Below, piece after piece: positions 33,524-41,712 of a stretch of 63,074 nucleotides of DNA. The stretch is taken from positions 49,284-112,357 of the forward strand of contig NZ_POQS01000008.1 in the NCBI RefSeq assembly GCF_002885955.2, given 5' to 3'. Origin of the DNA: Achromobacter pulmonis (lineage in GTDB: Bacteria; Pseudomonadota; Gammaproteobacteria; Burkholderiales; Burkholderiaceae_B). The notes beneath the pieces are model-generated. The model saw only the letters and a program-made list of their open reading frames with translations, was not told where the DNA came from and ran no database searches. A program made the translations under genes and the position numbers. How positions within the stretch are numbered: position 1 is the stretch's first letter; each line of letters begins with the position of its first letter.

Positions 33524-35395
33524 ATGCAACGCTTACTCTTTCTGATGCTGACCCTGGTCGTCAGCGCGTTCCCGCTGACCGCCAAGGCTTGGTGGCAGGC
33601 GGATTGGAACTTTCGCAAGCAGATCTCGGTGGATACGACGGCGCAGGCCGGCGCCATCAATGACAACGTGGGCCGCGTGCCGCTGCTGGTGCGCCTGCAC
33701 ACCGGCAACTTCGCCTTTGACGGCGTCAATGAAAACGGCTCGGACCTGCGCTTTGTCGCCAGCGACGACAAGACCGTGCTGAACCATCAGATCGAAAGCT
33801 TCGATCCGCTCTTGGGCATGGCGCTGGTCTGGGTCGACATTCCGGAGGTCGTGGGCGCGCAGCGCCAGGATATCTGGATGTACTACGGCAACCAGCAGGC
33901 GCCGGCGACTTCCAACGGCCAGTTGGCTTTCGACCCCAACTACACGCTGGTGTACCACTTCAACGGCGCGCCCGACGCGCCGCCGCGCGATGCCACCGCC
34001 TACAGCAACCACGCGCAGACCGCGCCGAACGGCCTGGTGGACGGCGTGATCGGTCGGGCCGCGCAGTTCTCCGGCGGCGCGCCGCTGATGCTGCCCGCCA
34101 GTCCCTCGATGGCGCTGCCTTCCGCCGGCGCCTTCACGTTCAGCGCCTGGGTGCGCGCCGATCAGCCCGCCGGCACGCAGCTCGTCTATGCCCGTCGCGA
34201 TGGCGGCAATTCGCTGCTGATCGGCTTGGACAATGGCGTGCCCTTTGTCGAGGTCAGCGGCCAGCGCTCGCAACCCGGCCAACCGCTGTCGCCGGCCGCC
34301 TGGCAACACCTGGCCGTGACCGCCGATGGCAGGCAGGTCGTGCTGTACGTCAACGGGCAGCCCGCCGCCACCCTGGGCGTCAGCCTGCCCGCGCTGAACA
34401 CGGTCGCCGCGATCGGCGGCAACGTGCCCGGGGCCGCGGCGGCGGTTCCTGCTGCCGCGCCCGCCGAAGGCGATGCGGCGACGGCTGTTCCCGCCGCTGA
34501 CGCGCAAGCCGCCGCGCCTGTAGCGCCTGCCCCGGTTTACACGCCTTTCATCGGGGCCATCGACGAAATCCGCATCTCCAAGATCGCGCGTCCGGCGGCG
34601 GTCATCAGGGCCGACGCGTTGGCCCAGGGCGCCGAGTCGCGCCTGGTGGCCTACGGCGCCGACGAAGAGCAATCGGGCTTCGGCTTTGGCGGCCTGGGCT
34701 ATCTGCTCAATGCCGTCCCGCTGGACGCCTGGATCGTGATCGCCGTGCTGGTCTTCATGATGATCCAGTCGTGGGTGGTCATGATCTCCAAGAACCGCAA
34801 GGTTGCGCGCGTGGAAGAAGGCAATGCCCGGTTTCGCCAGGCTTTCTCCAAGGTCGGCAACCGTCTTGAGATGCTGATGGACGACGCTGCGCTGAAGGGC
34901 GCCTTGGGCGAGGCTCCGCTGTGGCGTCTGTACGAAGTCGCCGTCAACGAACTGCGGGTGCGCCGTGCGCAGGGCGCCGACACCTCGTCGATCTCCGGCG
35001 CCACCATAGAAGCCATCCGCGCTTCCATGGACGCCGTTCGCACCAGAGAAGCGCAGACGCTGGGCCGCCGCATGGGAGTGCTGTCCAACGCCATCGCCGG
35101 CGGCCCGTACATCGGCCTGCTGGGCACAGTGCTGGGGATCATGGTGGTGTTCCTGGGCACCGCCATGGCGGGCGACGTGAACATCAACGCCATCGCGCCG
35201 GGCATGGCGGCCGCGCTGCTGGCTACCGCCATGGGGCTGTTCGTCGCGATCCCGGCGCTGTTTGGCTACAACCGGCTGCAGGGTCGCAACAAGGACGTGG
35301 GCGCCGACATGCGCGTGTTCGTCGATGAGTTCGTGACCCGCCTGGCCGAGGTGCATGGCGAAAGCCAGGTCGCCGAAATCGCTCGCGCTGCTTAA
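33524..35395 (+). CDS. exbB: ExbB-family channel protein with periplasmic DUF2341 and LamG-like domains
   Basis: A 623-residue protein, about 2.5 times the length of ordinary ExbB. After a signal peptide (QRLLFLMLTLVVSAFPLTAKA) come a DUF2341 domain (about 60-130, ending in DIWMYYGN) and a LamG/concanavalin-like domain (about 140-355; AFTFSAWVRADQ, WQHLAVTADGRQVVLYVNGQ). The LamG domain is interrupted by an Ala/Pro-rich loop of about 50 residues. The last ~230 residues are the MotA/TolQ/ExbB domain with transmembrane segments at AWIVIAVLVFMMIQSW, GLLGTVLGIMVVFLG and AALLATAMGLFVAIPALF. With ExbD it should form the proton channel energising TonB. The periplasmic lectin-like part may sense envelope glycans (inference). 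An alternative start ATG lies at 33497. Confidence 0.9.
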   Translation: MQRLLFLMLTLVVSAFPLTAKAWWQADWNFRKQISVDTTAQAGAINDNVGRVPLLVRLHTGNFAFDGVNENGSDLRFVASDDKTVLNHQIESFDPLLGMALVWVDIPEVVGAQRQDIWMYYGNQQAPATSNGQLAFDPNYTLVYHFNGAPDAPPRDATAYSNHAQTAPNGLVDGVIGRAAQFSGGAPLMLPASPSMALPSAGAFTFSAWVRADQPAGTQLVYARRDGGNSLLIGLDNGVPFVEVSGQRSQPGQPLSPAAWQHLAVTADGRQVVLYVNGQPAATLGVSLPALNTVAAIGGNVPGAAAAVPAAAPAEGDAATAVPAADAQAAAPVAPAPVYTPFIGAIDEIRISKIARPAAVIRADALAQGAESRLVAYGADEEQSGFGFGGLGYLLNAVPLDAWIVIAVLVFMMIQSWVVMISKNRKVARVEEGNARFRQAFSKVGNRLEMLMDDAALKGALGEAPLWRLYEVAVNELRVRRAQGADTSSISGATIEAIRASMDAVRTREAQTLGRRMGVLSNAIAGGPYIGLLGTVLGIMVVFLGTAMAGDVNINAIAPGMAAALLATAMGLFVAIPALFGYNRLQGRNKDVGADMRVFVDEFVTRLAEVHGESQVAEIARAA

Positions 35396-35406
35396 GGAGA
35401 TTCGAC

Positions 35407-35826
35407 ATGGCATCCGTGTCCACGAGCGATGACGATGACGGCGCGCCCGTCGACGGCATCAACATCACGCCGCTGGTCGACGTGCTTATGGTGGTGCTGG
35501 TCATGTTCATCCTGACCGCTACCGCCCAGATCTCCGGCATCCAGGTCAAGCTGCCCAAGGCCAGCAGCACGGTGTCGCTGGCCCAGCCCAAGACCAAGGC
35601 CATTTCCATCAACGAGGCCGGCCAGGTGTTCCTGGACGCCTATCCGGTGACCCTGCAGGAGCTGGAAGACCGTCTGCGCACCGAGAAGGCGCTGAATCCG
35701 GACTTTCCGATCATCGTGCGCGGCGACGCCGTCGTGCAGTACCAGAAAGTGGTCGAGGTACTGGATCTGCTGCGCCGTCTCGAACTCTCCCAGGTTGGCC
35801 TGGTAACCGGCAAGCCGACCCCTTAG
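35407..35826 (+). CDS. exbD: ExbD-family energy-transducing protein
   Basis: A 139-residue ExbD/TolR protein with one transmembrane helix (LVDVLMVVLVMFILTATAQ). Its Asp25 sits in the same place as the proton-carrying Asp25 of E. coli ExbD. A periplasmic ExbD domain follows. An AAGGAG ribosome-binding site is provided by the end of exbB, 11 bp upstream. It works with the preceding ExbB and the following TonB. Confidence 0.93.
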   Translation: MASVSTSDDDDGAPVDGINITPLVDVLMVVLVMFILTATAQISGIQVKLPKASSTVSLAQPKTKAISINEAGQVFLDAYPVTLQELEDRLRTEKALNPDFPIIVRGDAVVQYQKVVEVLDLLRRLELSQVGLVTGKPTP

Positions 35827-35836
35827 AGCGCGCAAC

Positions 35837-36562
35837 ATGTCGTCGAACTTTCCTGATCCAGCCGAACGCAAGGGCAAGCGCCGGGCGGTCCGCATCGCCA
35901 AGGGCGTGGGGATCGTGGCGGTGCTGGCCGCGCTGGGCTATTTCGCCTGGCAATGGGCCAACGATATGGCGGGCGTGAAGCGACAGGCGCCGCAGGTGCC
36001 CGCGATCATTCCGCTGCCGCCGCCTCCGCCGCCGCCTCCGGAACCCGAACAGCCGCCGCCCGAGCCCGAGACAAAGCCGGAAGAAGTGGTCGAGCCGGAA
36101 CCGCAGCCCGAGCCCGAGCCGATGGAAGAAGCGCCCAAGCCCGAGGACAACGCGCCGCCTTCGCCGTCGGACGATCTGGCCGACCCCATGCAGATGGACG
36201 CCGATTCGCAGGCGGGCAGCGACGCCTTCAATATCGGCGCGGGCCAAGGGCGCGGCATGTCGGGCTCTGGCGGCGGCCGCGCCGGCAACGCCACTTACAG
36301 CCAGTACATGGCCTACGCCCTGCAGAAGATCCTGCGCGAGGACGATCGGACTCGCAATCTGATTTTCCGCATGAACGTCGACATCTGGCTGAACCAGGCC
36401 GGGCAGATCCTGCGCGTCGAGCTGACCCGTTCCAGCGGCGATGCCGAGATCGACGAAAAAGTGATAGCCGCGCTGCGCGCCGTGCCCTCCGTGGGCGAAC
36501 GTCCGCCAGCCTCGGTCAGCATGCCCATCCGCGCGTCCTTGTCGGGCCGCCGCCCATCCTGA
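35837..36562 (+). CDS. tonB: TonB-family energy transducer (TonB4-like)
   Basis: A 241-residue TonB protein. It has an N-terminal transmembrane anchor (about 24-40, GIVAVLAALGYFAWQW) without the usual early N-terminus of E. coli TonB. A proline/glutamate-rich spacer (about 58-115) begins with an uninterrupted run of eight prolines, and the C-terminal TonB domain is about 150-240 (FRMNVDIWLNQAGQILRVELTRSSG). It follows exbD by 10 bp. Its outer-membrane partner is unclear, because no TonB-dependent receptor is encoded in the window. Confidence 0.9.
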   Translation: MSSNFPDPAERKGKRRAVRIAKGVGIVAVLAALGYFAWQWANDMAGVKRQAPQVPAIIPLPPPPPPPPEPEQPPPEPETKPEEVVEPEPQPEPEPMEEAPKPEDNAPPSPSDDLADPMQMDADSQAGSDAFNIGAGQGRGMSGSGGGRAGNATYSQYMAYALQKILREDDRTRNLIFRMNVDIWLNQAGQILRVELTRSSGDAEIDEKVIAALRAVPSVGERPPASVSMPIRASLSGRRPS

Positions 36563-36604
36563 CCGCATTGTCTTGAACGTGATTCCTAGATTCGGAGTTT
36601 GAAG

Positions 36605-38338
36605 ATGAAATTTGAATCCACACGATTGGCCGTTGCATTGGCCGTCGCTATGGTGATGGGCGCGAACCCTGGCGCCGCGCAGGCGCAGACCTCCTCCAAC
36701 GCCACGATCAACCTGATCCGCATGCTGGTCGAGCAGGGCGTGCTCAAGCAGGAGCAGGCCGACGCCCTGGTCAGGCAGGCCGAGGCCGAAGCCGCCCAGG
36801 CCCAAAAGACCCAGACGGCGCAGACGGCCCAGATCGGGGCGGCGGGCGCCGCTATCGCCCAGCCGGGCGACGTGCGCGTGCCCTACATCCCCGAGTCCGT
36901 GCGCGCCAGCATCCGCGACGAGGTCAAGCAAGAGGTCATGGTCCAGGCCAAGGCCGAGAACTGGGCCCAGCCCAATACCTTTCCCGACTGGGTCTCCCGC
37001 ATCACGGTCGAAGGCGACGTGCGGGCGCGCTACGAGTCGCGCCTGTACGACTCGTACAACGCCGACAACATCATCAACTTCAACGCGTGGAACAACAACG
37101 GCCCGATCCGCATCACCGCCAACGGCCAGGATTACTCGCTGGATTTCCCGTACACCAACACCCGCCAGGATCGTCGCAATATGCTGCGCGTCCGCGCGCG
37201 CCTCGGCGTCAAGGCCCAGATCTCGGATCAATGGCTGGCCGGCGTGCGCCTGGCTTCGGGCAGCGATGACAGCCCCGTGTCCACCACGCAGACGCTGGGC
37301 GGCGGCATGAGCAAAAAAGACGTGTGGCTGGACCAGATGTACATCGCATATCGCCCCAGGGAGTGGGTCAACATGACGGCAGGTCGGGCCGCCAACCCCT
37401 TCCTGTCGACCGACATGCTGTATTCGAACGACTTGAACTTCGACGGCGTTTCGGCCGTGTTCAAGCAAGCCCTGGCCGACCGTCCGGTCACGATGTTCGG
37501 CACCCTGGGCGCATTTGCCCTGGAACAGACCTTCGGCAAGTGGTCCGACAGCAGCTGGAGCGAAGGCGAGACCGAGAACAAGTGGCTGTTTGGCGCGCAG
37601 GTCGGCGCCAAGTGGGAAATCAACAAACGCAACACGCTGACCGGCTCCCTGGCGTATTACCGCTTTGACAATATCTCCGGTCAGCGGTCGTCGCCTTGCC
37701 GCACCGACTACGCGGTCTGCGATACCGATTGGTCGCGCCCGGCCTTCATGCAGCAAGGCAACACCGCCTTCCTGCTGCGCAACCTGATTCCCGCCATTCC
37801 CGGGGACCCGACCAACGCCGCCAACGACCAATACCAATACGTCGGCCTGGCCTCGAAGTTCAACCTGCTCGATATGAACCTCATCTGGGACACCGAGGCT
37901 TTCGACGGTCTGGGCCTGCGTCTGCACGGCAACTACGTGCGCAACCTGGCCTACGACGAAGGCGAGATGCGCAGCCGCGCCGGCGGTGTCGGAAACATCG
38001 TCAACAATCGCGCGGGCGCGAACGGCGCGTCGATAGAAAGCGGCCCCAATGCCTGGATGCTGCAGGCGGCGTTGGGCCGCGGCCTGGACTTGCGCAACAA
38101 AGGCGACTGGATGGTGTTCGCGGGCTACAAGTACATCCAACCCGACGCCATGCCGGACGGCTACAACGATTCTACGTTCCATCTGGGCGGCACCAATGCG
38201 CGCGGCTACTTCCTGGGCGGCGGTTACGCCTTTGACGACAACGTCTACGGCCTGGTGCGCTGGACCAGTTCCAAGGAAGTCTACGGCGCGCCGTACGCGG
38301 TCGACATCGTGCAAGCGGAAATCAACGCGCGCTTCTGA
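36605..38338 (+). CDS. Putative porin (Porin_5-type) with N-terminal coiled coil
   Basis: A 577-residue outer-membrane protein. It has a signal peptide (about 1-27), a short predicted coiled coil (LVEQGVLKQEQADALVRQAEAEAAQAQ region, about 38-65) and a beta-barrel ending in the aromatic residue Phe (INARF). The segment VEGDVRARYESRLYDS marks the first strands and resembles the 'putative porin' Porin_5 family. Start ATG 36605 has GGAG 7 bp upstream. It is co-directional with tonB, 42 bp downstream. It may be the outer-membrane component that TonB acts on, but no TonB box is recognisable. Confidence 0.75.
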   Translation: MKFESTRLAVALAVAMVMGANPGAAQAQTSSNATINLIRMLVEQGVLKQEQADALVRQAEAEAAQAQKTQTAQTAQIGAAGAAIAQPGDVRVPYIPESVRASIRDEVKQEVMVQAKAENWAQPNTFPDWVSRITVEGDVRARYESRLYDSYNADNIINFNAWNNNGPIRITANGQDYSLDFPYTNTRQDRRNMLRVRARLGVKAQISDQWLAGVRLASGSDDSPVSTTQTLGGGMSKKDVWLDQMYIAYRPREWVNMTAGRAANPFLSTDMLYSNDLNFDGVSAVFKQALADRPVTMFGTLGAFALEQTFGKWSDSSWSEGETENKWLFGAQVGAKWEINKRNTLTGSLAYYRFDNISGQRSSPCRTDYAVCDTDWSRPAFMQQGNTAFLLRNLIPAIPGDPTNAANDQYQYVGLASKFNLLDMNLIWDTEAFDGLGLRLHGNYVRNLAYDEGEMRSRAGGVGNIVNNRAGANGASIESGPNAWMLQAALGRGLDLRNKGDWMVFAGYKYIQPDAMPDGYNDSTFHLGGTNARGYFLGGGYAFDDNVYGLVRWTSSKEVYGAPYAVDIVQAEINARF

Positions 38339-38352
38339 TGGGAAAGGCAAAC

Positions 38353-39057
38353 ATGAGAACTTCAGTTCGTACTCGCATGCAGGCTCCGGGCCGCCTGGCG
38401 GCATTGGGGCTCGCGCTCGCGGCGGTCCTGGGCGCGCCCGTGACGGCCCAGGCGCAAAGCATGGAAGAGCGCCTGCGCACCGAGCTGCGCAGCGTCACGC
38501 AACAACTGCAACAGCTGCAAAGCGAACGCGCCCAGCTCAACGCCGCCAAAAGCACGGCCGAAGCGCAACGCGACGCCGCGCAAAAAGAGATCGAGCAACT
38601 GCGCGGCCAAGGCAAGCAACTGCAGCAAAAGCTGGAGGCGGCGCAGACCGAAGCCGGCAAGTTGGACCAGGTGCGCGAAGCTGCCCGGGAACAGGTCGCC
38701 GCCAGCCAGGCGCATGCCGCCCAGGTGCGCGGCGCCTACGACGAATTGCTGGGCATGGCGCGCGCCAGCGAGGCCAGGCGCAACAGCCTCGAAACCGCGC
38801 TCAAAGCAAGCGAAGGCCTGCTGACGATGTGCGCAAGCAAGAACGCCGATATGTATGCCGCCGGCAAAGAACTGCTGGCGGCCTACGAGTCGTTCGGCAC
38901 GGGCGACATGCTGAAGATCCGGCAGCCCTTTGCCGGCAAGGCGCGAGTCCTGTTCGACGAGCAGGCCCAGGCCTATGGCGACAAGCTGTACGACGCGCAG
39001 TTCATTAGAGACGCGCGCCAGCCGCCGGCCGCCGCGGAATCCAGGCCCGCGGATTGA
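38353..39057 (+). CDS. Exported coiled-coil protein of the TPS operon
   Basis: A 234-residue protein with a signal peptide (cleavage near AQA-QS, about residue 36) followed by about 100 residues of heptad-rich coiled coil (LRSVTQQLQQLQSERAQL; EIEQLRGQGKQLQQKLEAA). A compact C-terminal part contains one cysteine (LTMCASKN). GGAAAGG precedes the ATG at 38353, five bases away. It begins 15 bp after the porin gene. It is probably a periplasmic scaffold or chaperone-like partner; the function is unknown. Confidence 0.75.
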   Translation: MRTSVRTRMQAPGRLAALGLALAAVLGAPVTAQAQSMEERLRTELRSVTQQLQQLQSERAQLNAAKSTAEAQRDAAQKEIEQLRGQGKQLQQKLEAAQTEAGKLDQVREAAREQVAASQAHAAQVRGAYDELLGMARASEARRNSLETALKASEGLLTMCASKNADMYAAGKELLAAYESFGTGDMLKIRQPFAGKARVLFDEQAQAYGDKLYDAQFIRDARQPPAAAESRPAD

Positions 39058-39090
39058 GTTTTCATTTTTCTTACATGGAAGCAACACACA

Positions 39091-39606
39091 ATGACTGACA
39101 GCACTTCTCTCATTCAGACCGTCACGGCCGACAGCCTGACCGAGCTGCTGCAAGACGCCGGCCTGCGAGTGAGCCGTTCCGATCAGAACGGCCCGGTGCA
39201 GTTGCTGAGCGCCAGCCAAGGGGCGGGATTTTCCGTGCGTTTCGGTAACCCCGGGCCGAAGGAGGGCGAGTTCGTCGACTACACGTTCAGGTGTGCGCTG
39301 CACGTACAGGGCGAACTGCCCGATGACCTGGTGGGCTCATGGAACGTGGGCAAGCGTTTTGCGTGCCTGACGGTGCAGGGCGGCTCCTTCCTGGTGCTGG
39401 AAATGGACGTGGTCGTCGCCGGCGGCGTCAGCCAGAACCACCTGCGCGCCATGATCGAACTGTGGGACCGCCTGCTGCAGGAGTTCTTGATGTTCCTGCG
39501 CCAGTATGTTCGGCAGGAGGGCGGGCAGCAGCCGGAGGCGGCCGAGGCCGCGGCGCAGGAAGAGGGGGGAGCGGCCAGCCACGCGGCGCAGGAAGCCGTC
39601 GCGTGA
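39091..39606 (+). CDS. YbjN-domain protein
   Basis: A 171-residue cytoplasmic protein. Residues 10-145 resemble the YbjN/'bacterial sensory transduction regulator' fold (SLTELLQDAGLRVS, then WNVGKRFACLTVQ, then LEMDVVVAGGVSQNHLRAMIELWDRLLQEF). The Glu/Ala/Gln-rich tail is low complexity. The fold resembles type III secretion chaperones, so an adaptor or chaperone role within the secretion locus is possible, but this is speculation. Confidence 0.65.
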   Translation: MTDSTSLIQTVTADSLTELLQDAGLRVSRSDQNGPVQLLSASQGAGFSVRFGNPGPKEGEFVDYTFRCALHVQGELPDDLVGSWNVGKRFACLTVQGGSFLVLEMDVVVAGGVSQNHLRAMIELWDRLLQEFLMFLRQYVRQEGGQQPEAAEAAAQEEGGAASHAAQEAVA

Positions 39607-39634
39607 TCGTGATCAGTCCTTTTCGAGAACGTTT

Positions 39635-40681
39635 ATGAACGAATGCAATATCTTGCGCGCGGTGGCGGCAGCGGGTTTGAGCGTGGTCTTGCTGGGCGCC
39701 TGCGGCGACAAGAGCGAAGCCCAGGCCAAAACGTCGGAAAAAGCCGCCGCACCCGCGCAGGCCAGCGCCGACGGGACGCCGGCGGCCAGGCAGACCGCGA
39801 CGCCTGCAGACAAGCCTGTCGCCACGCTGGGCGAGGTCTCGATCTCGCGGGCCGACATCGAGGACGTCCTGCGCGGCCTGACCATCGAGCAACGGACGCA
39901 GCTGCAGGCGGACCGGGCCTCGCTGGACCAGTGGCTGCGCGCGCGCCTGGCCGAAAAGGCCCTGATCGCGCAAGCGGGCAACCAGGGGTGGGCCAGCCGC
40001 CCGGAGATCCGTCGCGCGCTGGAACTGACCCGCGACCAGGTCGTGCTGCGAACCTATCTGGAGTCTGTCAGCGAACCGCCCGCGGACTACCCTTCCAGGC
40101 AGGAACTGCAGGCCGCCTACGATCAGAACAAGGCGCGTCTGACCGTGCCGGCGCGCTATCGCATCAGTCAGATCTACCTGGCCGCGCCGTATACCGACGG
40201 GCAGGCCGTGGCGCGCGCCAGCAAGCAGGCCGCCGATCTGGTCAAGCGCGCCCGCGCCGAGAAAGCGGATTTCGCCGCCCTGGCGCGCGAGTACTCGCAA
40301 GACAAGACCACCGCGGAAAAAGGCGGAGACAGCGGCGAAATGGCGCTGCAGCAGTTGATCCCGGGCCTGCGCGAAGTCGTGCAGAAAATGGCCGAGGGCG
40401 AGGTCAGCGATCCGATCCAGCTGCCCGGCGGCATCCACATCGTCAAAGTCGTGGACGTCCGCGAAGCGCAGGCGCAACCTCTGGCGCAAGTGGAAGATCA
40501 ACTGCGCGCCGCGTTGCGCACCCAGCGCCAGCAGCAAGCCGCGCGCGCCTACCTGGAGGGTCTGATCAATGGCGGAACAGTCAGTATCGATGGCGGGGAA
40601 GTCAACGCCGCTTTCGAGGCGGCATCTCATCCAGCAGTCAGCGCGGCGAGCCCCCCTCCATCCCCGGTGGCCGTTCAATAA
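39635..40681 (+). CDS. PpiC-type peptidyl-prolyl isomerase lipoprotein
   Basis: A 348-residue protein with a lipoprotein signal (lipobox LLGAC, Cys about 23). It has a linker of about 35 residues, a SurA-like helical N-domain and a single parvulin domain (about 165-265; YRISQIYLAA, FAALAREYSQDKTTAEKGGDSGE, VSDPIQLPGGIHIVKV). It probably assists folding or passage of the giant exoprotein or the barrels through the periplasm. A PpiC-type gene occupies a comparable place in the Pseudomonas locus, as recalled. The next gene starts 113 bp before this one ends. Confidence 0.85.
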   Translation: MNECNILRAVAAAGLSVVLLGACGDKSEAQAKTSEKAAAPAQASADGTPAARQTATPADKPVATLGEVSISRADIEDVLRGLTIEQRTQLQADRASLDQWLRARLAEKALIAQAGNQGWASRPEIRRALELTRDQVVLRTYLESVSEPPADYPSRQELQAAYDQNKARLTVPARYRISQIYLAAPYTDGQAVARASKQAADLVKRARAEKADFAALAREYSQDKTTAEKGGDSGEMALQQLIPGLREVVQKMAEGEVSDPIQLPGGIHIVKVVDVREAQAQPLAQVEDQLRAALRTQRQQQAARAYLEGLINGGTVSIDGGEVNAAFEAASHPAVSAASPPPSPVAVQ

Positions 40682-41072
40682 GGACGATGCCGGGCAGGGC
40701 GCGCGCGTCCGGCTCAACCAGCGCATCCGGGCGTCGCTGGGCTATGTCAGCTCGCCCAGGTCCGTCGCCATCGGGCCGGCGCTGCTCGACGCCCTCCAGG
40801 ACAGCCTCACGCCGGAACGCCTGGCGCGGCTGTTGCCCCAACCCGGGCCCGCCGCGATGAGCCGCGAGTATGTCGTCGCGCTGTACCGGGGCTTGCGCGT
40901 CGTCTGGCTGGCCGAGTTGGTCTTTGGCGATAGGGACGCGGCCCGCGCCTGGCTGGACCAGCCCAAGGTCCGCCTGCAAGGCCGCGCGCCGCTGGACTCG
41001 GCGCGCACCGCGAGAGAAGCGGATTTGCTCGAACGTTGGCTGATCATGATCGACGAAGGCAGCTTGATATGA
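40569..41072 (+). CDS. Xre/MbcA/ParS-type antitoxin
   Basis: A 167-residue antitoxin of the RES-Xre class. The C-terminal part (ARAWLDQPKVRLQGRAPLD, then LLERWLIMIDEG) is the MbcA/ParS toxin-binding domain, and the middle (about 60-120) is the Xre-like DNA-binding region. The ATG at 40569 has GGAGGG about nine bases upstream and lies inside the 3' end of the PpiC gene (113-nt overlap in a different frame). Its stop overlaps the toxin start (ATGA). It should bind and silence the RES protein and repress its own promoter. Confidence 0.8.
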   Translation: MAEQSVSMAGKSTPLSRRHLIQQSARRAPLHPRWPFNKDDAGQGARVRLNQRIRASLGYVSSPRSVAIGPALLDALQDSLTPERLARLLPQPGPAAMSREYVVALYRGLRVVWLAELVFGDRDAARAWLDQPKVRLQGRAPLDSARTAREADLLERWLIMIDEGSLI

Positions 41073-41542
41073 CGACACTTTGGCGCTTGAGCAACCGCGA
41101 CGCGCTGATCGGCACGGCGCCCCTGGCGAGCCGTTGGACCCACGCCGGCGCGCCGGTCATCGTGCTGGATGCGTCTCCCGTCGCCGCGTTGCTCGCGCGC
41201 CTGGCCCTGGTCGAGGTTCGACGTCCCGACGAGCTTCCGCGCGGCTATCGCCTGCTCGAAGTGCAGGTCCCGGCGCGCTGCATCGCCAGTCCCGAGCCGC
41301 CGCGTTTCTGGCCGCACGACCTCGGCGTCACCCGCGCCTTCGGCCGCAAGTGGCTGGAACAAGGCCCCTTGCTGCTGCGCGTGCCTACCATGGCAGGCGC
41401 CCCGCAGTTTCTGCTGAACTGCGCGCATTCCGATTTGTCCCTGTGCAAGACCAGGGAGGGAGAGGCGCATCCTTTCCTGGGGATGATGGGCGCCGTCGAG
41501 TCGGTGCTCGCGGACGGCAGCGACTGGTTGAGCTATTCGTAG
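41069..41542 (+). CDS. RES-domain toxin (NAD-degrading family), divergent active site
   Basis: A 157-residue RES-domain protein. It has the LWRL beginning, the SRW...AGAPVIVLDASPVAALLA core and the FLLNCAHSDL segment of the family. RES toxins inactivate NAD+ by ADP-ribosyltransferase-like chemistry. The core Arg (R22) is kept. The positions normally holding Tyr and Glu (GxPVVYxA...AxLE) appear to be V32 and A43, so activity may be reduced or lost. This alignment is from memory. It forms an operon with the preceding Xre antitoxin and lies at the end of the TPS gene cluster. Confidence 0.75.
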   Translation: MTTLWRLSNRDALIGTAPLASRWTHAGAPVIVLDASPVAALLARLALVEVRRPDELPRGYRLLEVQVPARCIASPEPPRFWPHDLGVTRAFGRKWLEQGPLLLRVPTMAGAPQFLLNCAHSDLSLCKTREGEAHPFLGMMGAVESVLADGSDWLSYS

Positions 41543-41582
41543 GCTTCGGAACGCCGTCGGCCATCGCGGGAAATCCTGTCCT

Positions 41583-41605
41583 ATGCCAACAGGACTTATT
41601 GGCAT
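41583..41605. repeat. Inverted repeat upstream of the Bug gene
   Basis: ATGCCAA (41583-41589) and TTGGCAT (41599-41605) are perfect arms nine bases apart, about 108 bp before the next start. It may be an operator. Confidence 0.35.
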
Positions 41606-41712
41606 GGGATTTTCTGCAGAATGGGCGCGAGCCAGTATCGCGGCGCGCCGACGGACGACCGGCCAGGTCGAGTCTCCCGCGCATGTTGGCCGCACTAGCC
41701 AAGGAGACAGAC

